Source: an uncultured Burkholderiales bacterium
GTDB taxonomy: Bacteria > Pseudomonadota > Gammaproteobacteria > Burkholderiales > Burkholderiaceae_C
DNA: 53,756 bases
Assembly: GCA_903861115.1 (NCBI GenBank)
Contig: CAIOTD010000141.1
Span: 1-53,756, forward strand
Reading direction: 5' to 3'
Positions 1 through 10,697 of this stretch are shown here, piece after piece. Each line of letters opens with the position of its first letter. The stretch's first letter is position 1. Position numbers and translations under genes: made by a program. The notes under the pieces are model-generated. The model did no database searches and was not told the origin of the DNA. It worked only from the letters and a program-made list of their open reading frames with translations.

Positions 1-464
1 CTCACAATCATGTTCAACGCCACTTCAACACCCAGCACCCGAGGCAAACGTTGTGTCCCACCTGCGCCGGGTATGAGGCCGAGCTTGACTTCGGGCAATG
101 CAATTTGACAACCCGGGGCTGCCACTCTGTAGTGGCAAGCCAAGGCGAGCTCAAGTCCACCGCCCATGACCACCGAATGAAGGGCCGCCACAAGGGGTTT
201 GTCCGCGTTTTCGAAAGCGGTGATCAAGGTGTGCAAATTGGGTTCTTGCAGCGCTTTGGGTGTGCCGAATTCTTTGATGTCTGCCCCACCGCAAAAGGCT
301 TTGCCCTCACCGTTGAGCACAATGGCTTTGATCTTGGGGTCGCCCAAGGCTTGCTCAAGATGGATCAAGCACTGCTGGCGTGTTGTCCAATTCAGGCCAT
401 TGACGGGCGGGTTGACCAAGGTGATGAGTGCGACATCGTCGTGAACGTTGTAGGTGGTGGTCAT
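1..464 (-). CDS. Enoyl-CoA hydratase/isomerase N-terminal domain (truncated by window edge)
   Basis: The gene starts at the ATG whose complement is 462-464 and runs off the left edge, so only about 154 N-terminal residues are visible. They form a crotonase fold: the oxyanion-hole motif [12 protein letters not shown], then [16 protein letters not shown], then the second catalytic-Glu segment [20 protein letters not shown]. The opening ([20 protein letters not shown]) resembles the start of the long FadB/FadJ-type proteins of Burkholderiales, in which the hydratase is fused to 3-hydroxyacyl-CoA dehydrogenase. A stand-alone hydratase cannot be excluded because the C-terminus is missing. Expected role: hydration of 2-enoyl-CoA in beta-oxidation. 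It lies 120 bases downstream of a co-directional acyl-CoA ligase, which fits a fatty-acid catabolic pair. Confidence 0.85.
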   Translation of the reverse strand, partial: MTTTYNVHDDVALITLVNPPVNGLNWTTRQQCLIHLEQALGDPKIKAIVLNGEGKAFCGGADIKEFGTPKALQEPNLHTLITAFENADKPLVAALHSVVMGGGLELALACHYRVAAPGCQIALPEVKLGLIPGAGGTQRLPRVLGVEVALNMIV

Positions 465-584
465 GGTAAAAGGGATGGGGCTGGGTGGTAAGGGGTGACT
501 TTTGAGGGCTTAAAAAGAATCATGCCGTTGAAAGTCAAGTCCAAAGATGATCTGGATCAGAACATCGTCAAAATTGTTTTTTGT

Positions 585-2195
585 TCATGCCTTGATGAGT
601 TCTTCTCTTAATTTCGTTTTAAGAATCTTTCCTGTGGCCCCAATGGGGATGGCCTCCACAAAAATGACATCGTCTGGGATTTGCCACTTGGCGGTCTTGC
701 CTTCATAAAAAGACAACAACTCCTCTTTGGTGAGGGGCAGATCTGGTTTTTTAACCACCACCACAATCGGACGCTCGTCCCATTTGGGATCGGGCACCGC
801 AATGCAAGCGGCCATGGCCACATGGGGGTGGGAGACAGCAATGTTCTCAATGTCAATGCTGCTGATCCACTCACCCCCCGACTTGATCACGTCTTTGGTG
901 CGGTCCACAACTTGCATGTAGCCATCCTCATCGATGGTTGCGACGTCGCCGGTTGGGAACCAGCCGTCAATCAAAGCGGGGGACGTTTCCTTGAAGTATT
1001 TATTGATCACCCAAGAGCCCTTGGCATACAAATCGCCATAGGACTTGCCATCATGAACTTGGGGCAGCCCTTGATCGTTCAAAATCTTCAGATCCACGCC
1101 GTAAAAGGTGCGACCTTGTTTGAGGCGGAGTTTGAGCTGCTCTTCGGGGGCCAAGTTCCTGTGTTTGTTTTTCAGGGAACACAAGGTGCCTAAAGGACTG
1201 AGTTCGGTCATGCCCCATGCGTGCAAGACCTCCACGTTGTAATCGAGTTTAAAGCTTTCAATCATGGCAGGCGGACAAGCCGAGCCCCCGATGACCGTGC
1301 GTTTGAGGCTTGAGAACTTGGCATTCAAGGGCTTCATGTGCGACAAGAGCATTTGCCAGACCGTGGGCACGCCAGCGGCAAAGGTCACTTGTTCTTGTTC
1401 AATCAAGTCGTAAACCGACTTGCCATCCAATGCCGGCCCTGGGAAGACGAGTTTTGCCCCCACCATGGCAGAGCTGTAGGGCAAGCCCCAGGCATTGACG
1501 TGAAACATCGGTACCACGGGCAAGACGCTATCGGTGGCCGACATGTTCATCACATCCGGCAAGGCCGATCCAAATGCATGCAACAGCGTTGAGCGATGGC
1601 TATAAAGTGCCCCTTTGGGGTGACCCGTTGTGCCCGAGGTGTAGCACAAACTTGAGGCGGTGTTTTCATCAAAAATGGGCCACTCGAAGTCACTGTTGTG
1701 TTGTCCTATCCACGCTTCATAAGAGCGCAAAGCGGGAATGCCGGTGTCCTTTGGGAGTTGCGCCTTATCACAAAGGGCAATCCAGTGCTCAACGCTTGGC
1801 GTGCGCGCGTGAATGGCTTGCACAAGGGGTAAAAAGCTCATGTCAAAACAAAGCACTTTGTCCTCGGCGTGATTGACGATCCAAGTCAATTGATCGGGGT
1901 GAAGCCTCGGGTTGATGGTGTGAAGCACGCGAGCCGTCCCACTCACCCCGAAATAAAGTTCTAAATGCCTGTAGCCATTCCAAGCGATGGTTGCAATGCG
2001 AGCGCCCGCCTCTAGATCCATGTGTTTCAACGCATTGGCAATTTGCCTGGATCGTTTGGCCACTTCGCGCCAATTGGAGCGGTGGATGTCTCCCTCCACG
2101 CGTCGAGAGATGATTTCTGTATCTCCATGATTGCGTTCTGCGAAATCAATCAAGCCAGAGATGAGCAACTCTTGCTGCTGCATTAATCCAAACAT
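585..2195 (-). CDS. Acyl-CoA synthetase (AMP-forming fatty-acid-CoA ligase family)
   Basis: A 536-residue member of the ANL superfamily that activates a carboxylic acid to its CoA thioester through an acyl-adenylate. The P-loop motif [17 protein letters not shown] is at about 184-200. The A5 region [12 protein letters not shown], the A7 motif [16 protein letters not shown], the A8 hinge [15 protein letters not shown] and the C-terminal catalytic lysine in [15 protein letters not shown] all follow in order. Length is normal for medium/long-chain acyl-CoA ligases. The [11 protein letters not shown] form is shared with long-chain and 3-methylmercaptopropionate (DmdB-like) ligases, so the substrate is not fixed by sequence. 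Cytosolic. The downstream crotonase gene suggests beta-oxidation. The ATG at 2195 is followed by the family-typical N-terminus. Confidence 0.9.
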   Translation of the reverse strand: MFGLMQQQELLISGLIDFAERNHGDTEIISRRVEGDIHRSNWREVAKRSRQIANALKHMDLEAGARIATIAWNGYRHLELYFGVSGTARVLHTINPRLHPDQLTWIVNHAEDKVLCFDMSFLPLVQAIHARTPSVEHWIALCDKAQLPKDTGIPALRSYEAWIGQHNSDFEWPIFDENTASSLCYTSGTTGHPKGALYSHRSTLLHAFGSALPDVMNMSATDSVLPVVPMFHVNAWGLPYSSAMVGAKLVFPGPALDGKSVYDLIEQEQVTFAAGVPTVWQMLLSHMKPLNAKFSSLKRTVIGGSACPPAMIESFKLDYNVEVLHAWGMTELSPLGTLCSLKNKHRNLAPEEQLKLRLKQGRTFYGVDLKILNDQGLPQVHDGKSYGDLYAKGSWVINKYFKETSPALIDGWFPTGDVATIDEDGYMQVVDRTKDVIKSGGEWISSIDIENIAVSHPHVAMAACIAVPDPKWDERPIVVVVKKPDLPLTKEELLSFYEGKTAKWQIPDDVIFVEAIPIGATGKILKTKLREELIKA

Positions 2196-2503
2196 AATAA
2201 AACCTCAAAAAATATCAATTTCATCGATCCAGCACCATCACAAAGGGGTCCTTTGATAGAACGCATTGATCTGATTGTGCAATTCTCGTACAGCTAGAAT
2301 ACCAAAGGTAAACCCTAGAGGGCGTCAAGGATACTCAGGATTTGAGAAAATAAAATAAAAAAGACGCCTGTGCAAAAACATTTTGCACAAATGCCTTGCT
2401 TAGAAGCCTTCAGTACTTGGGTCTCTCGCACCGAGCTTGGATCCCCCCTTTGTTGCCGTCTTGCACCACAAGCCCCAAGACCTTTTCAGAATAAAGAACC
2501 ACC
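2196..2503. other. Divergent intergenic region between acyl-CoA ligase and selO
   Basis: A 308-base gap between two divergently transcribed genes that must hold both promoters. It is A/T-rich around 2340-2370. The only clear internal structure is the inverted repeat at 2369-2389, listed separately. I see no credible small gene or RNA gene here. Confidence 0.6.
2369..2389. promoter_or_regulatory. 21-bp perfect inverted repeat, candidate operator
   Basis: TGTGCAAAA-ACA-TTTTGCACA is a perfect 9-bp inverted repeat with a 3-base centre. It lies between the divergent acyl-CoA ligase and selo genes, 115 bases before selO and 174 bases before the ligase start. The size, symmetry and position suit a dimeric repressor. 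As RNA it would form a short hairpin without a U-tract, so a terminator is less likely. The regulator is unknown. Confidence 0.4.
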
Positions 2504-4045
2504 ATGACCGAGCGTCAGCCATCCTCTCTAAAACTCAGTGAGTTCAATTGGATCAATCGATTTGCCCAGTTGGGCGACACTTTTTCGACCCCACTCAGCG
2601 CAACTGCACTCCCAAGCCCTCGGTGGATGGCCTTTTCACGCCCATTGGCTCAGGAGATGGGCTTGACAGACACTTGGATGGAGGAGCCAGGGGTGCTAGA
2701 GGCGCTGAGCGGCAACGCGGTTTTAAAGGGCTCGGCGCCACTGGCGAGCGTTTACAGTGGACATCAATTTGGCCACTGGGCGGGTCAATTGGGAGACGGC
2801 CGAGCGCTTTATCTTGGGGAGATTGTGAGCCCAGTGGGCCCTTTGGAGATTCAGCTCAAAGGGGCGGGGCCGACGCCGTACTCGAGACGTGCCGATGGCA
2901 GAGCGGTTCTTCGAAGCACGGTGAGAGAGTTTTTGTGCAGCGAGGCCATGGCAGGTCTTGGCATTCCCACCACTCGTGCACTTTGCATGGTGAGCTCTCC
3001 CCAGCCCGTTTACCGAGAAGAGCTTGAAACTGCAGCGGTGCTCACCCGCGTTGCACCGAGTTTTATTCGTTTTGGACACTTCGAGCATTTTGCGGCCAAC
3101 CAAAACAAGGCGGCCTTGAAGACCCTGGCTGAGTTTGTCTTGGATTTGGTCGAAGAGCAATTAAAGACGCACTTGAATCTAAGTGCTTTAAGTGGACTGA
3201 GTTTTGAGGAAAAGTGCTTGGCCTTTTTGGAGTTGACCGCGATCAACTACGCCAAACTTATGTCCCAATGGCAAGGGGTGGGGTTTTGCCACGGGGTGAT
3301 GAACACCGACAACATGAGCATTTTGGGACTCACCATGGATTACGGCCCCTTCCAATTCATGGACGCCTTTGATCCTCAACACATTTGCAACCACTCCGAC
3401 CACGAGGGTCGGTACCGGTATGCGCAGCAACCGCAAATTGCGTACTGGAATCTTTTTTGTTTGGGTCAGGCCTTTGCGAGTTTGATTGAAGACACGGAAA
3501 AAATTGTGAACGCTTTGAGTTTGTTCAAGGCGCGCTTGCCCCTTGAAGTTGAGCGCGTTTACCAATCCAAGCTCGGTCTTCTCCATCGCGCAAGTCCTCA
3601 GACCGTGGGCGCAGACACCCCTTTGGCTGAAGGCATCTTGCAAGTCTTGGCCCAAGAGCGCGTGGACTACAGCATATTTTGGCGCCAACTCTCTACAGCC
3701 GTGCTCAATGTTCCCCGACTTGGGCGAGTGGCCTTTCAAGGCGTCAATGACCTCTTTTTAGACGCCAGAGGGTTTGAATCGTGGTTGGACAGCTATTTGG
3801 ATCGACTAAAATCAGAAAGCTTGGAGGCCAGCGCACAGTGCATGCTCAAAAGCAATCCAAAATTTGTTCTGCGCAACCATTTGTGTGAAACAGCCATTCA
3901 AGCGGCCAATGCCGGTGACGCTTCAGAGATTGAGCGCTTGATGCATGTTTTGAGCACACCTTTTGATGAGCACCCTGGTTTTGAATCATTCGCCGATCAC
4001 CCGCCCCATTGGGCTCAATCACTATCCATATCTTGTTCATCATGA
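2504..4045 (+). CDS. selO: SelO/YdiU family protein adenylyltransferase
   Basis: A 513-residue pseudokinase-fold protein of the SelO (YdiU) family, known to transfer AMP from ATP to protein Ser/Thr/Tyr residues and linked to redox homeostasis. Recognisable blocks are [18 protein letters not shown], the long [20 protein letters not shown] motif with [22 protein letters not shown] (catalytic-loop equivalent) and [14 protein letters not shown] (metal-binding DYG). Length is normal for the family. The stop overlaps the msrB start in an ATGA tetranucleotide, so the two are probably translationally coupled. This pairing makes functional sense because SelO targets and MsrB substrates both belong to redox biology. 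The C-terminus lacks the selenocysteine-type CxxU motif seen in eukaryotic SelO and ends in a short Cys-containing tail. Confidence 0.93.
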   Translation: MTERQPSSLKLSEFNWINRFAQLGDTFSTPLSATALPSPRWMAFSRPLAQEMGLTDTWMEEPGVLEALSGNAVLKGSAPLASVYSGHQFGHWAGQLGDGRALYLGEIVSPVGPLEIQLKGAGPTPYSRRADGRAVLRSTVREFLCSEAMAGLGIPTTRALCMVSSPQPVYREELETAAVLTRVAPSFIRFGHFEHFAANQNKAALKTLAEFVLDLVEEQLKTHLNLSALSGLSFEEKCLAFLELTAINYAKLMSQWQGVGFCHGVMNTDNMSILGLTMDYGPFQFMDAFDPQHICNHSDHEGRYRYAQQPQIAYWNLFCLGQAFASLIEDTEKIVNALSLFKARLPLEVERVYQSKLGLLHRASPQTVGADTPLAEGILQVLAQERVDYSIFWRQLSTAVLNVPRLGRVAFQGVNDLFLDARGFESWLDSYLDRLKSESLEASAQCMLKSNPKFVLRNHLCETAIQAANAGDASEIERLMHVLSTPFDEHPGFESFADHPPHWAQSLSISCSS

Positions 4046-4452
4046 AAATCAAAAAATCCGATCTCGAGTGGAAAGACATCTTGGCCTCCAAGGGGGCAGA
4101 GTCTGTGGCTTTTGAAGTCACCCGCCATGCCGCCACAGAGCGGCCCTATACGGGCAAGTATGAAAGCGAGTGGGCCAAAGGGGAGTATCACTGCATATGC
4201 TGCGGCGCAAAACTTTTTGACGCTTCAAGCAAATTTGATGCGGGGTGTGGTTGGCCCTCTTTTTATCAGCCAGAAAATGAAGACGCCATTGAGGAACGGG
4301 TCGATGTGAGCCACGGCATGCGGCGTGTGGAGACCGTTTGTGCGCAATGCGATGCCCATTTGGGGCATGTCTTTGAAGATGGACCAAAGCCCACGGGGCT
4401 GCGATACTGCATGAATTCGGCATCCCTTTTGTTCAAGAAAAAGGAGGACTGA
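4042..4452 (+). CDS. msrB: Peptide-methionine (R)-S-oxide reductase MsrB
   Basis: A 136-residue MsrB that reduces methionine-R-sulfoxide in proteins with thioredoxin as electron donor. The four zinc ligands are present as CxxC pairs (C51/C54 in CICC, C100/C103 in CAQC), the substrate motif GCGWPSF is at 69-75, and the nucleophile is C123 in [10 protein letters not shown] chose ATG 4042 because it gives the normal family start ([10 protein letters not shown]) and overlaps the selO stop as ATGA; an upstream in-frame start at 4009 would add a non-conserved 11-residue extension inside selO. No signal peptide, so cytosolic. It is followed after 4 bases by yciB. Confidence 0.95.
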   Translation: MKIKKSDLEWKDILASKGAESVAFEVTRHAATERPYTGKYESEWAKGEYHCICCGAKLFDASSKFDAGCGWPSFYQPENEDAIEERVDVSHGMRRVETVCAQCDAHLGHVFEDGPKPTGLRYCMNSASLLFKKKED

Positions 4453-4456
4453 AGCG

Positions 4457-5056
4457 ATGAAAGCCTTTTTAGATTTTTTCCCCGTGGTGCTGTTTTTTAT
4501 TGTCTTTAAGTTCAGCGACGTTTTTACGGCCACGGCGGTCGCCATTTTGGCCACCGTTGCTCAAATTGCATGGCTGAAGTACAAGGTGGGCAAGGTTGAG
4601 ACGATGCAATGGGTGAGTCTTGGCGTGATTGTGGTCTTTGGCGGGGCGACCTTGATCTCCCATGACGAGACCTTCATCAAATTCAAGCCAAGCGTACTCT
4701 ACATCATCATGTCTTTGGCTTTGTTGGTCGGAGAGTACGGTTTTGGTAAAAACTTCCTCAAGCAACTCATGTCCGCTCAAGTTCAGGTCGAAGACCGCGT
4801 TTGGCGAGTGTTGGTCAATGCGTGGGGCGTGTTCTTTTTGGGCATGAGTGCCTTGAACTTATGGGTTGCCTACAACTTTGACACGGACACGTGGGTGAAT
4901 TTTAAAATGTTTGGTGGCATGGGGCTGATGTTTGTGTTTGTCTTGGGCCAGGCGTTTTATTTGGCCAAGTACATGAAAATGGACGAGAGCCTTGATCTGG
5001 CCGCAAGCGACACCCAGGTCTCGCTTGAACCCCTTGATCAAAGCAAGAAACTTTGA
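4457..5056 (+). CDS. yciB: Septation protein A family (YciB/IspZ), inner-membrane protein
   Basis: A 199-residue polytopic membrane protein with about five or six hydrophobic segments. It carries the family features MKAFLDFFPVVLFFIVFK at the N-terminus, the central motif RVWRVLVNAWGVFFLGM, and NLWVAYNFDTDTWVNFK near the end. YciB proteins affect cell envelope integrity and septation (ispZ in Shigella), but the biochemical role is unsettled. The start lies 4 bases after msrB, consistent with one operon. It belongs to the selO-msrB-yciB-bolA-PPIase order typical of Burkholderiales. The hydrophilic C-terminal 25 residues are weakly conserved. Confidence 0.92.
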   Translation: MKAFLDFFPVVLFFIVFKFSDVFTATAVAILATVAQIAWLKYKVGKVETMQWVSLGVIVVFGGATLISHDETFIKFKPSVLYIIMSLALLVGEYGFGKNFLKQLMSAQVQVEDRVWRVLVNAWGVFFLGMSALNLWVAYNFDTDTWVNFKMFGGMGLMFVFVLGQAFYLAKYMKMDESLDLAASDTQVSLEPLDQSKKL

Positions 5057-5135
5057 TGCCCCTTCTACATGACACTTTGTTGACAACAGCCAGTCCTCTT
5101 TGGCTCTTTTTTCATTGGAAAGGGTGGTCTCTAAC

Positions 5136-5408
5136 ATGAACGATGACATCACGTCCCAAGGGATTGCTTTGCGCTTGGAGTCGGTCTTGGGTGCCCATGG
5201 CGTGCAAGTGATCGATGAAAGTGCGCAGCATGCGGGCCATGTGGGCGCCAACGCCTCTTTAAGTGGCACGCATTTCAGAGTAAAAATCGCATCGAAGGCT
5301 TTTTCTACCTCAAATCGGGTTCAACGTCACCGAATTGTGTATGATGCAGTGCAAGATTTTATGGAAAAAGGCCTTCATGCCTTGGCCATTGAAATTTTAG
5401 AGGAGTGA
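5136..5408 (+). CDS. bolA: BolA family protein
   Basis: A 90-residue BolA/IbaG-type protein. The class-II KH-like fold is visible from SGTHFRVKIASKAF through NRVQRHRIVYDAVQDFM to the helix GLHALAIEILEE. The helix-turn-helix-like segment RVQRHRIVYDAV and a conserved His are the hallmarks. BolA proteins bind [2Fe-2S] clusters with monothiol glutaredoxins and influence morphology and stress responses. I use ATG 5136 (MNDDITSQG); the in-frame ATG at 5100 lies only 43 bases after yciB and adds a non-family segment. It sits between yciB and the PPIase gene in the same orientation. Confidence 0.9.
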   Translation: MNDDITSQGIALRLESVLGAHGVQVIDESAQHAGHVGANASLSGTHFRVKIASKAFSTSNRVQRHRIVYDAVQDFMEKGLHALAIEILEE

Positions 5409-5493
5409 CCAAAAACGCTTCAAAAAGCGTCCATTTGACTTTTCCCCTTAACTGTTTACGATCTATTAGAACCAATCTTTTCAAGAGAACGAC

Positions 5494-6270
5494 ATGAAAA
5501 ACCATCTTCCCTTCGCTTTGATGATCACCTTGGGTGCCCTCACCTCCTCATTGGCCCAAAACGTGGCCATTGTGAACGGTAAAGCAGTGCCCAAATCCAG
5601 AGTGGAGGCCTTGGCTCAACAAGTGTCGCGCTCAGGCCGCCCTGTGACACCAGAAGTTGAGAGTCAAATCAAGGACGAAGTCATTGCTCGTGAAGTTTTC
5701 ATGCAAGAAGCACAAAAGAAAGGGCTTGACGCCACCGATGACTACCGCAGTCAACTCGAGCTTGCCCGTCAAACCATTTTGATTCGTGAGCTTTTTGCTG
5801 AGTTCCAAAAGAACAACCCTGTGACGGAGGCCGACATCAAGGCCGAGTTCGACAAATTTGTCTCCGCCAACTCTGGCAAAGAGTACCGCGCACGTCACAT
5901 TTTGGTTGAAAAAGAAGACCAAGCCAAAGCGATCATTGCGGGCATCAAAAAGGGTCAGAAATTTGAAGAGATTGCCAAGAAGCAATCCAAGGATCCTGGC
6001 TCAGGCGCCAACGGTGGCGACTTGGACTGGGCCTCTCCTGGTAACTTTGTCAAAGAGTTCTCTGAAGCCATGATGGGATTGAAAAAAGGTCAAATGACCG
6101 AGGTGGCTGTCAAGACTCAGTTTGGCTACCACATCATTCGCCTGGACGATGTGCGTGAAGCGCAGCTGCCCAAGTTTGATGACGTCAAACCCCAAATTGC
6201 TCAACAGTTGACTCAAACCAAGATGAACAACTATCAACAAGACTTGAGAAGCAAAGCAAAAGTTGAATAA
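5494..6270 (+). CDS. Periplasmic parvulin-type peptidylprolyl isomerase
   Basis: A 258-residue exported PPIase. A Sec signal peptide (MKNHLPFALMITLGALTSSL, cleavage probably after the following Ala) is followed by a SurA/PpiD-type N-terminal chaperone helix region. The parvulin domain spans about 125-225 with ARHILVE, SKDPGSGANGGDLDWA, MVxLKKGQ-type and TQFGYHIIRLDD motifs. Family role: cis-trans isomerisation of prolyl bonds and holding of outer-membrane proteins in the periplasm. Length is typical of short SurA/PrsA-like proteins of beta-proteobacteria. It is the last gene of the plus-strand group and is followed by a strong terminator. Confidence 0.92.
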   Translation: MKNHLPFALMITLGALTSSLAQNVAIVNGKAVPKSRVEALAQQVSRSGRPVTPEVESQIKDEVIAREVFMQEAQKKGLDATDDYRSQLELARQTILIRELFAEFQKNNPVTEADIKAEFDKFVSANSGKEYRARHILVEKEDQAKAIIAGIKKGQKFEEIAKKQSKDPGSGANGGDLDWASPGNFVKEFSEAMMGLKKGQMTEVAVKTQFGYHIIRLDDVREAQLPKFDDVKPQIAQQLTQTKMNNYQQDLRSKAKVE

Positions 6271-6283
6271 GCTTTGATCGTTT

Positions 6284-6326
6284 AAAAAAAACCTCGCCCT
6301 TTCATAAAAGTTGCGAGGTTTTTTTT
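6284..6326. terminator. Bidirectional Rho-independent terminator between PPIase and purL
   Basis: The stem AACCTCGC (6290-6297) pairs with GCGAGGTT (6313-6320). It is flanked by an A-run on the left and a T-run on the right, so it reads as a terminator on both strands, serving the convergent PPIase and purL genes. Confidence 0.88.
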
Positions 6327-6401
6327 CGTGCGCTGCGCCTTGCGATGAAGCCCTGAGGGTCTTCAAAGCTCAGGCAATGGGGGTTTTTCTGATGAAGCGC
6401 A

Positions 6402-9400
6402 TCAGTTCACAAAACGCCTTGCATTTCTCCAAATTTCAAACCACGGTGTTGGCGCAAGGGAGGCCTTGTGCGTGGCCGCTCTCAAAGGGCTCCAGCTCAA
6501 TTGCAAATCTCTAAAGACGCGCTCAGGATGCGGCATCATGGCGGTGAATCGGCCATCCATTGAGGTCACCGCGGTCAACCCTTGTTCGCTCCCGTTGGGG
6601 TTGGCAGGGTACGTTTCAGTGGCCTGCCCTTGGGCATCGACGAATCGCATCACGCGTTCAACTTTTGAGCTGTTGCCTTGTACTTTAAAATTCGCATAGC
6701 CTTCCCCGTGGGCCACGGCAATGGGGTAGCGAAGTCCTTGCAGGCCTTGAAAAAGGATGCTTTTTGAGGGCAAAACTTCCACCATGGAGAGGCGGGCTTC
6801 AAAGCGCTCGCTTTTGTTTTGCGTGAATCTTGGCCAATGCTCTGCACCGGGGATGAGGTGCGCAATTTCAGCAAACATTTGGCAGCCATTGCACACCCCC
6901 AGGGCAAAGGTGTCTGTTCGACCAAAGAAGGCCTGGAATTGCTCAAGCAAGGCATGGTTGAAGCTGATGCTTCTCGCCCAGCCAATGCCCGCACCCAAGG
7001 TGTCTCCATAACTGAACCCCCCACAAGCCACCAAACCACTGAAATGAGAGAGGGACGTTCTCTGTGTTTGTAAGTCACTCATGTGAACATCATAGGTATC
7101 GAAACCAGCCGCATCAAAGGCGTAGGCCATCTCAATGTGGGAGTTCACGCCTTGTTCGCGCAAGATGGCCATCTTTGGGCGTGAGAGCATGAGTGCAGCC
7201 GACACGGGCGCATTGATCTGTGTTTGAAGGGGTTCAGGCACATGGCCGTGTAGAGGCGCGTCCTTGATGTGTCCCAAGGCCTCGTGCTCTTGATGGGCCG
7301 CATCCGGGTGGTCTCTGAGTTGCGTGATTTTCCAACTGAGGGCATCCCAAACAAGCAACAAGTCGCTCACTTGGGCATTGAAGATTTCCTTCGTGTCACG
7401 CCAGATGCTGATCTTGGGAACGTCTTCAATGCGAACTTTGCCAATGAAGTGACTGTGCTTGGACAAACCGTGTGCCCGAAGGGTTTGCATGACCTCGTTT
7501 CTGTCTTGCGTTTTGACCTGGATCACGACGCCGAGCTCTTCGCTGAACAAGGCTTTGAGTGTCAACTCATCGCGTCGCACGCTGACCTGAGACGCCCAGT
7601 TTTTAGAGTCGCCATGGTCTGCAAAGGAGTTTTGGATGCCGTCGCCTTCAGTGACCAAGATGTCTACATTTAAGCTCACGCCCAGTCCGGAGGCAAAAGC
7701 CATTTCGCAAACGGTGCTGAGCACCCCACCGTCGCTCACATCGTGGTAGCTCAATATTTTTGAAGTGCTTCTTAGCGCATTGATCGCATCAACCAAAGCG
7801 ACCAAATCTTTGGGATCCTCAAGGTCAGGGGTGTCTTGGACATTTTGGTCCATCACCTGCGACAAAATGCTCCCACCCATGCGTTTGAGTCCTCGACCCA
7901 AATCGATCAAAATCAAGGTGGTGTCCTCAGGGCTTGCCATGAGTTCGGGCGTGAAGTTGCCTCTGACATCATCGAGTGAGCAAAAGGCACTCACGATCAA
8001 ACTGACCGGTGACGTGACACTCACGCTTTGCGAAGTCGTTGGATCTTGCCACGCTGTTCTCATTGACAAAGAGTCCTTGCCCACGGGAATGGACACACCA
8101 AGCGCTGGACAAAGTTCGAGCCCGACCGCTTTGACCGTATCAAACAAAGCGGCATCTTCCCCCTCTTGTCCGCAAGCGGCCATCCAATTGGCAGACAATT
8201 TGACGCGTTTGAGTTCAATCGGAGCGGCCAAGAGGTTGGTGATGGCCTCTGCAATGGCCATGCGGCCAGAGGCTTGTGGGTTGATGCTGGCAATGGGCGT
8301 TCTCTCGCCCATGCTCATGACCTCGCCTGACACGCCGACAAAGTCACTCATCGTGATGGCACAGTCTGCCACAGGGATTTGTCGCGCGCCCACCATTTGG
8401 TCTCGATGTGTGAGACCTGAGACCGTGCGGTCGCCAATGGTGATCAAAAACCGCTTGGAGGCGACACTGGGGTGGGCCAGCACTTGAATGACCGCATCTT
8501 GCAAGGTGAGCGTGCCCATGTCAAAATCTTGGCCATGGCGCGTTTTGCGCGAGACCGAGCGGTGCATCTTGGGCGGTTTGCCCAACAAGACATCCATGGG
8601 CATGTTCACACAGTGCTCATTGCTCGGGTCCTTCAAGACCAAATCACGTTCGCTTGTGGCGTGACCAATGACCGCGAAGGGACAACGTTCTCGCTCGCAA
8701 ATTTCGCGAAAACGCTCTAACTTGTTTGGATCCACCGCCATGACATAGCGCTCTTGGCTCTCATTGGACCAAATTTCCTTGGCCGACATGCCTTGTGCTT
8801 GGAGCTGAATTTTGTCCAGGTGAAAAATGGCCCCTTTGCCCGCGTCATTGACCAATTCAGGAAAGGCATTGGAGAGCCCACCCGCGCCCACATCGTGAAT
8901 CGCCAAAATGGGTGACTCAAGGCCCAGCATCGAACATTGGTTGATCACCTCTTGGGCCCTTCTTTGAATCTCGGGGTTGCCTCGCTGCACCGAATCAAAG
9001 TCCAAGGCTTGATCATTCATGCCACTGCTCATGGAACTTGCAGCCCCACCGCCTAGGCCAATGCGCATGCCGGGTCCCCCAATCTGAACCAACAACGTTC
9101 CCGTTGGATAAAGCTCTTTTTGGACCAGTTGTGCATTTATGCGACCCAAGCCGCCTGCAATCATGATGGGTTTGTGGTAACCCCGTTGAACGCCATCGAT
9201 GAGTTGTTCATACTCCCTAAAGAAGCCCAACAAATTGGGTCGACCAAATTCATTGTTAAAGGCCGCGCCTCCCAGAGGGCCCTCCATCATGATTTGAAGC
9301 GGTGTGGCCAAATGAGGGGCCACGGGGAGTTGCGAGTTCCAAAGCTTAGAGGTCATGAAGCCCGTGAGGGCCGCTTTGGGCTTGGAGCCTCGTCCTGTGG

Positions 9401-10451
9401 CGCCTTCGTCCCTGATTTCTCCGCCTGCACCCGTTGCTGCCCCGGCAAAAGGAGAGATGGCTGTCGGGTGATTGTGTGTCTCCACCTTCATCAAAACATG
9501 CAGGAGTTGCTGCTCGCCTTTGTACTGGGGAGAAGCAAGCGTTGGCACCTTTGACCCAGCGGCCCCTTTGAAGCTGGCTTCAAAGTTCAGGGCTTGGTGG
9601 CCTTGCATCACAGAGGCATTGTCTGAATAGGCAACGACGGTGTAGTCGGGGTTGAGCTTGTGCGTGTTGCGGATCATCCCAAACAAGGTCTGCGTTTGCG
9701 CCTCGTTGTCAATGGTGAACTGGGCATTGAAGATTTTGTGTCGACAGTGCTCGCTGTTGGCTTGGGCGAACATCATGAGTTCTACTTCAGTGGGGTCGCG
9801 CCCCAAGCCCTGAAAAGCCGCCACCAAGTACTCGATTTCATCGGGTGCCAAAGCCCAGCCGAAGGTCGCGTTTGCACGCTCTAGAGCTGACGAGCCTTCA
9901 CTCAAAATAGGAATGCTCAAGGTCGCGGGCGTCGAGAGCTCTTGGAAGCAGATCTCGATGTCTGAGGCCTGGGTCAAAACACTCTGCGTCATGGGGTCAT
10001 GAATCTTTTGCATGACAAGACGCGCACGAGGCCAATCGAGCGCCAAGGTTTGTCCTTTGGAGACGGGTGGCTTTTTAAAGCCCAACCGGTAGGTGGTCAA
10101 GCGCTCAATTCGCTGCACATCAAATCCACAATTTTTTGCAATGTCCGTGGCTTTGGAGGACCAGGGTGAAACCGTGCCGATGCGTGGACAGACCCAAAGT
10201 TCATGAGAAAACCGATCCGTCAAGGCCTGATGGCTTGCATCGAGCTCTTTTGCATTGAGCAAGAGGGCCAGCGACGCTTTGAGTTCAGGCGCGGCGATTT
10301 TGTCGGTGAGCACCCAGTCAAGGGAGCTCACCACAAGATCGGTGATGTTGGGGTCAATCGCTTGGAGCTCTTGAAGGCGTTGAAGTCGTCTGTAGTTTGA
10401 CAAGGCTTGATCATCGCTCAAGCTCTCAAAGGCAGTTAAATGGTGAGTCAA
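6402..10451 (-). CDS. purL: Phosphoribosylformylglycinamidine synthase (FGAM synthase), large single-chain form
   Basis: A 1349-residue single-chain PurL of the type found in beta/gamma-proteobacteria. It converts FGAR, glutamine and ATP to FGAM in purine synthesis. The synthetase core is shown by [52 protein letters not shown] and GKDSLSMRT. The C-terminal glutaminase domain has the nucleophile in GVCNGCQMF (Cys at about 1187) and the His-Glu pair in MPHPERVFR. The start is a TTG at 10451: there is no ATG for over 140 codons, an AGG lies 7 bases upstream, and the resulting MTHHLTAFE matches the usual N-terminus. It is a monocistron convergent with the PPIase gene. Confidence 0.96.
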   Translation of the reverse strand: MTHHLTAFESLSDDQALSNYRRLQRLQELQAIDPNITDLVVSSLDWVLTDKIAAPELKASLALLLNAKELDASHQALTDRFSHELWVCPRIGTVSPWSSKATDIAKNCGFDVQRIERLTTYRLGFKKPPVSKGQTLALDWPRARLVMQKIHDPMTQSVLTQASDIEICFQELSTPATLSIPILSEGSSALERANATFGWALAPDEIEYLVAAFQGLGRDPTEVELMMFAQANSEHCRHKIFNAQFTIDNEAQTQTLFGMIRNTHKLNPDYTVVAYSDNASVMQGHQALNFEASFKGAAGSKVPTLASPQYKGEQQLLHVLMKVETHNHPTAISPFAGAATGAGGEIRDEGATGRGSKPKAALTGFMTSKLWNSQLPVAPHLATPLQIMMEGPLGGAAFNNEFGRPNLLGFFREYEQLIDGVQRGYHKPIMIAGGLGRINAQLVQKELYPTGTLLVQIGGPGMRIGLGGGAASSMSSGMNDQALDFDSVQRGNPEIQRRAQEVINQCSMLGLESPILAIHDVGAGGLSNAFPELVNDAGKGAIFHLDKIQLQAQGMSAKEIWSNESQERYVMAVDPNKLERFREICERERCPFAVIGHATSERDLVLKDPSNEHCVNMPMDVLLGKPPKMHRSVSRKTRHGQDFDMGTLTLQDAVIQVLAHPSVASKRFLITIGDRTVSGLTHRDQMVGARQIPVADCAITMSDFVGVSGEVMSMGERTPIASINPQASGRMAIAEAITNLLAAPIELKRVKLSANWMAACGQEGEDAALFDTVKAVGLELCPALGVSIPVGKDSLSMRTAWQDPTTSQSVSVTSPVSLIVSAFCSLDDVRGNFTPELMASPEDTTLILIDLGRGLKRMGGSILSQVMDQNVQDTPDLEDPKDLVALVDAINALRSTSKILSYHDVSDGGVLSTVCEMAFASGLGVSLNVDILVTEGDGIQNSFADHGDSKNWASQVSVRRDELTLKALFSEELGVVIQVKTQDRNEVMQTLRAHGLSKHSHFIGKVRIEDVPKISIWRDTKEIFNAQVSDLLLVWDALSWKITQLRDHPDAAHQEHEALGHIKDAPLHGHVPEPLQTQINAPVSAALMLSRPKMAILREQGVNSHIEMAYAFDAAGFDTYDVHMSDLQTQRTSLSHFSGLVACGGFSYGDTLGAGIGWARSISFNHALLEQFQAFFGRTDTFALGVCNGCQMFAEIAHLIPGAEHWPRFTQNKSERFEARLSMVEVLPSKSILFQGLQGLRYPIAVAHGEGYANFKVQGNSSKVERVMRFVDAQGQATETYPANPNGSEQGLTAVTSMDGRFTAMMPHPERVFRDLQLSWSPLRAATHKASLAPTPWFEIWRNARRFVN

Positions 10452-10697
10452 AGGGAGGCCTTAAAGGAAATGGGGGGTCACAGGGTCGCGGCTTGATTCA
10501 AAATGTTCCCAAAAAAACTGAAACACGCAAAGTGATGTTGGGCCAATGGAATTCTCTTGAAAAGGCACGGTTGCCCCTTGCATGGGGGCATTTTATCGCA
10601 TTGACCGCAAGGTCTTCTTTGAAAAAAACGCTTCAAGATCACGAAATGTCTATTGCCGCGATCCAAAAAGGGCTTTTAAGCCTGAGATAATAGAGCC

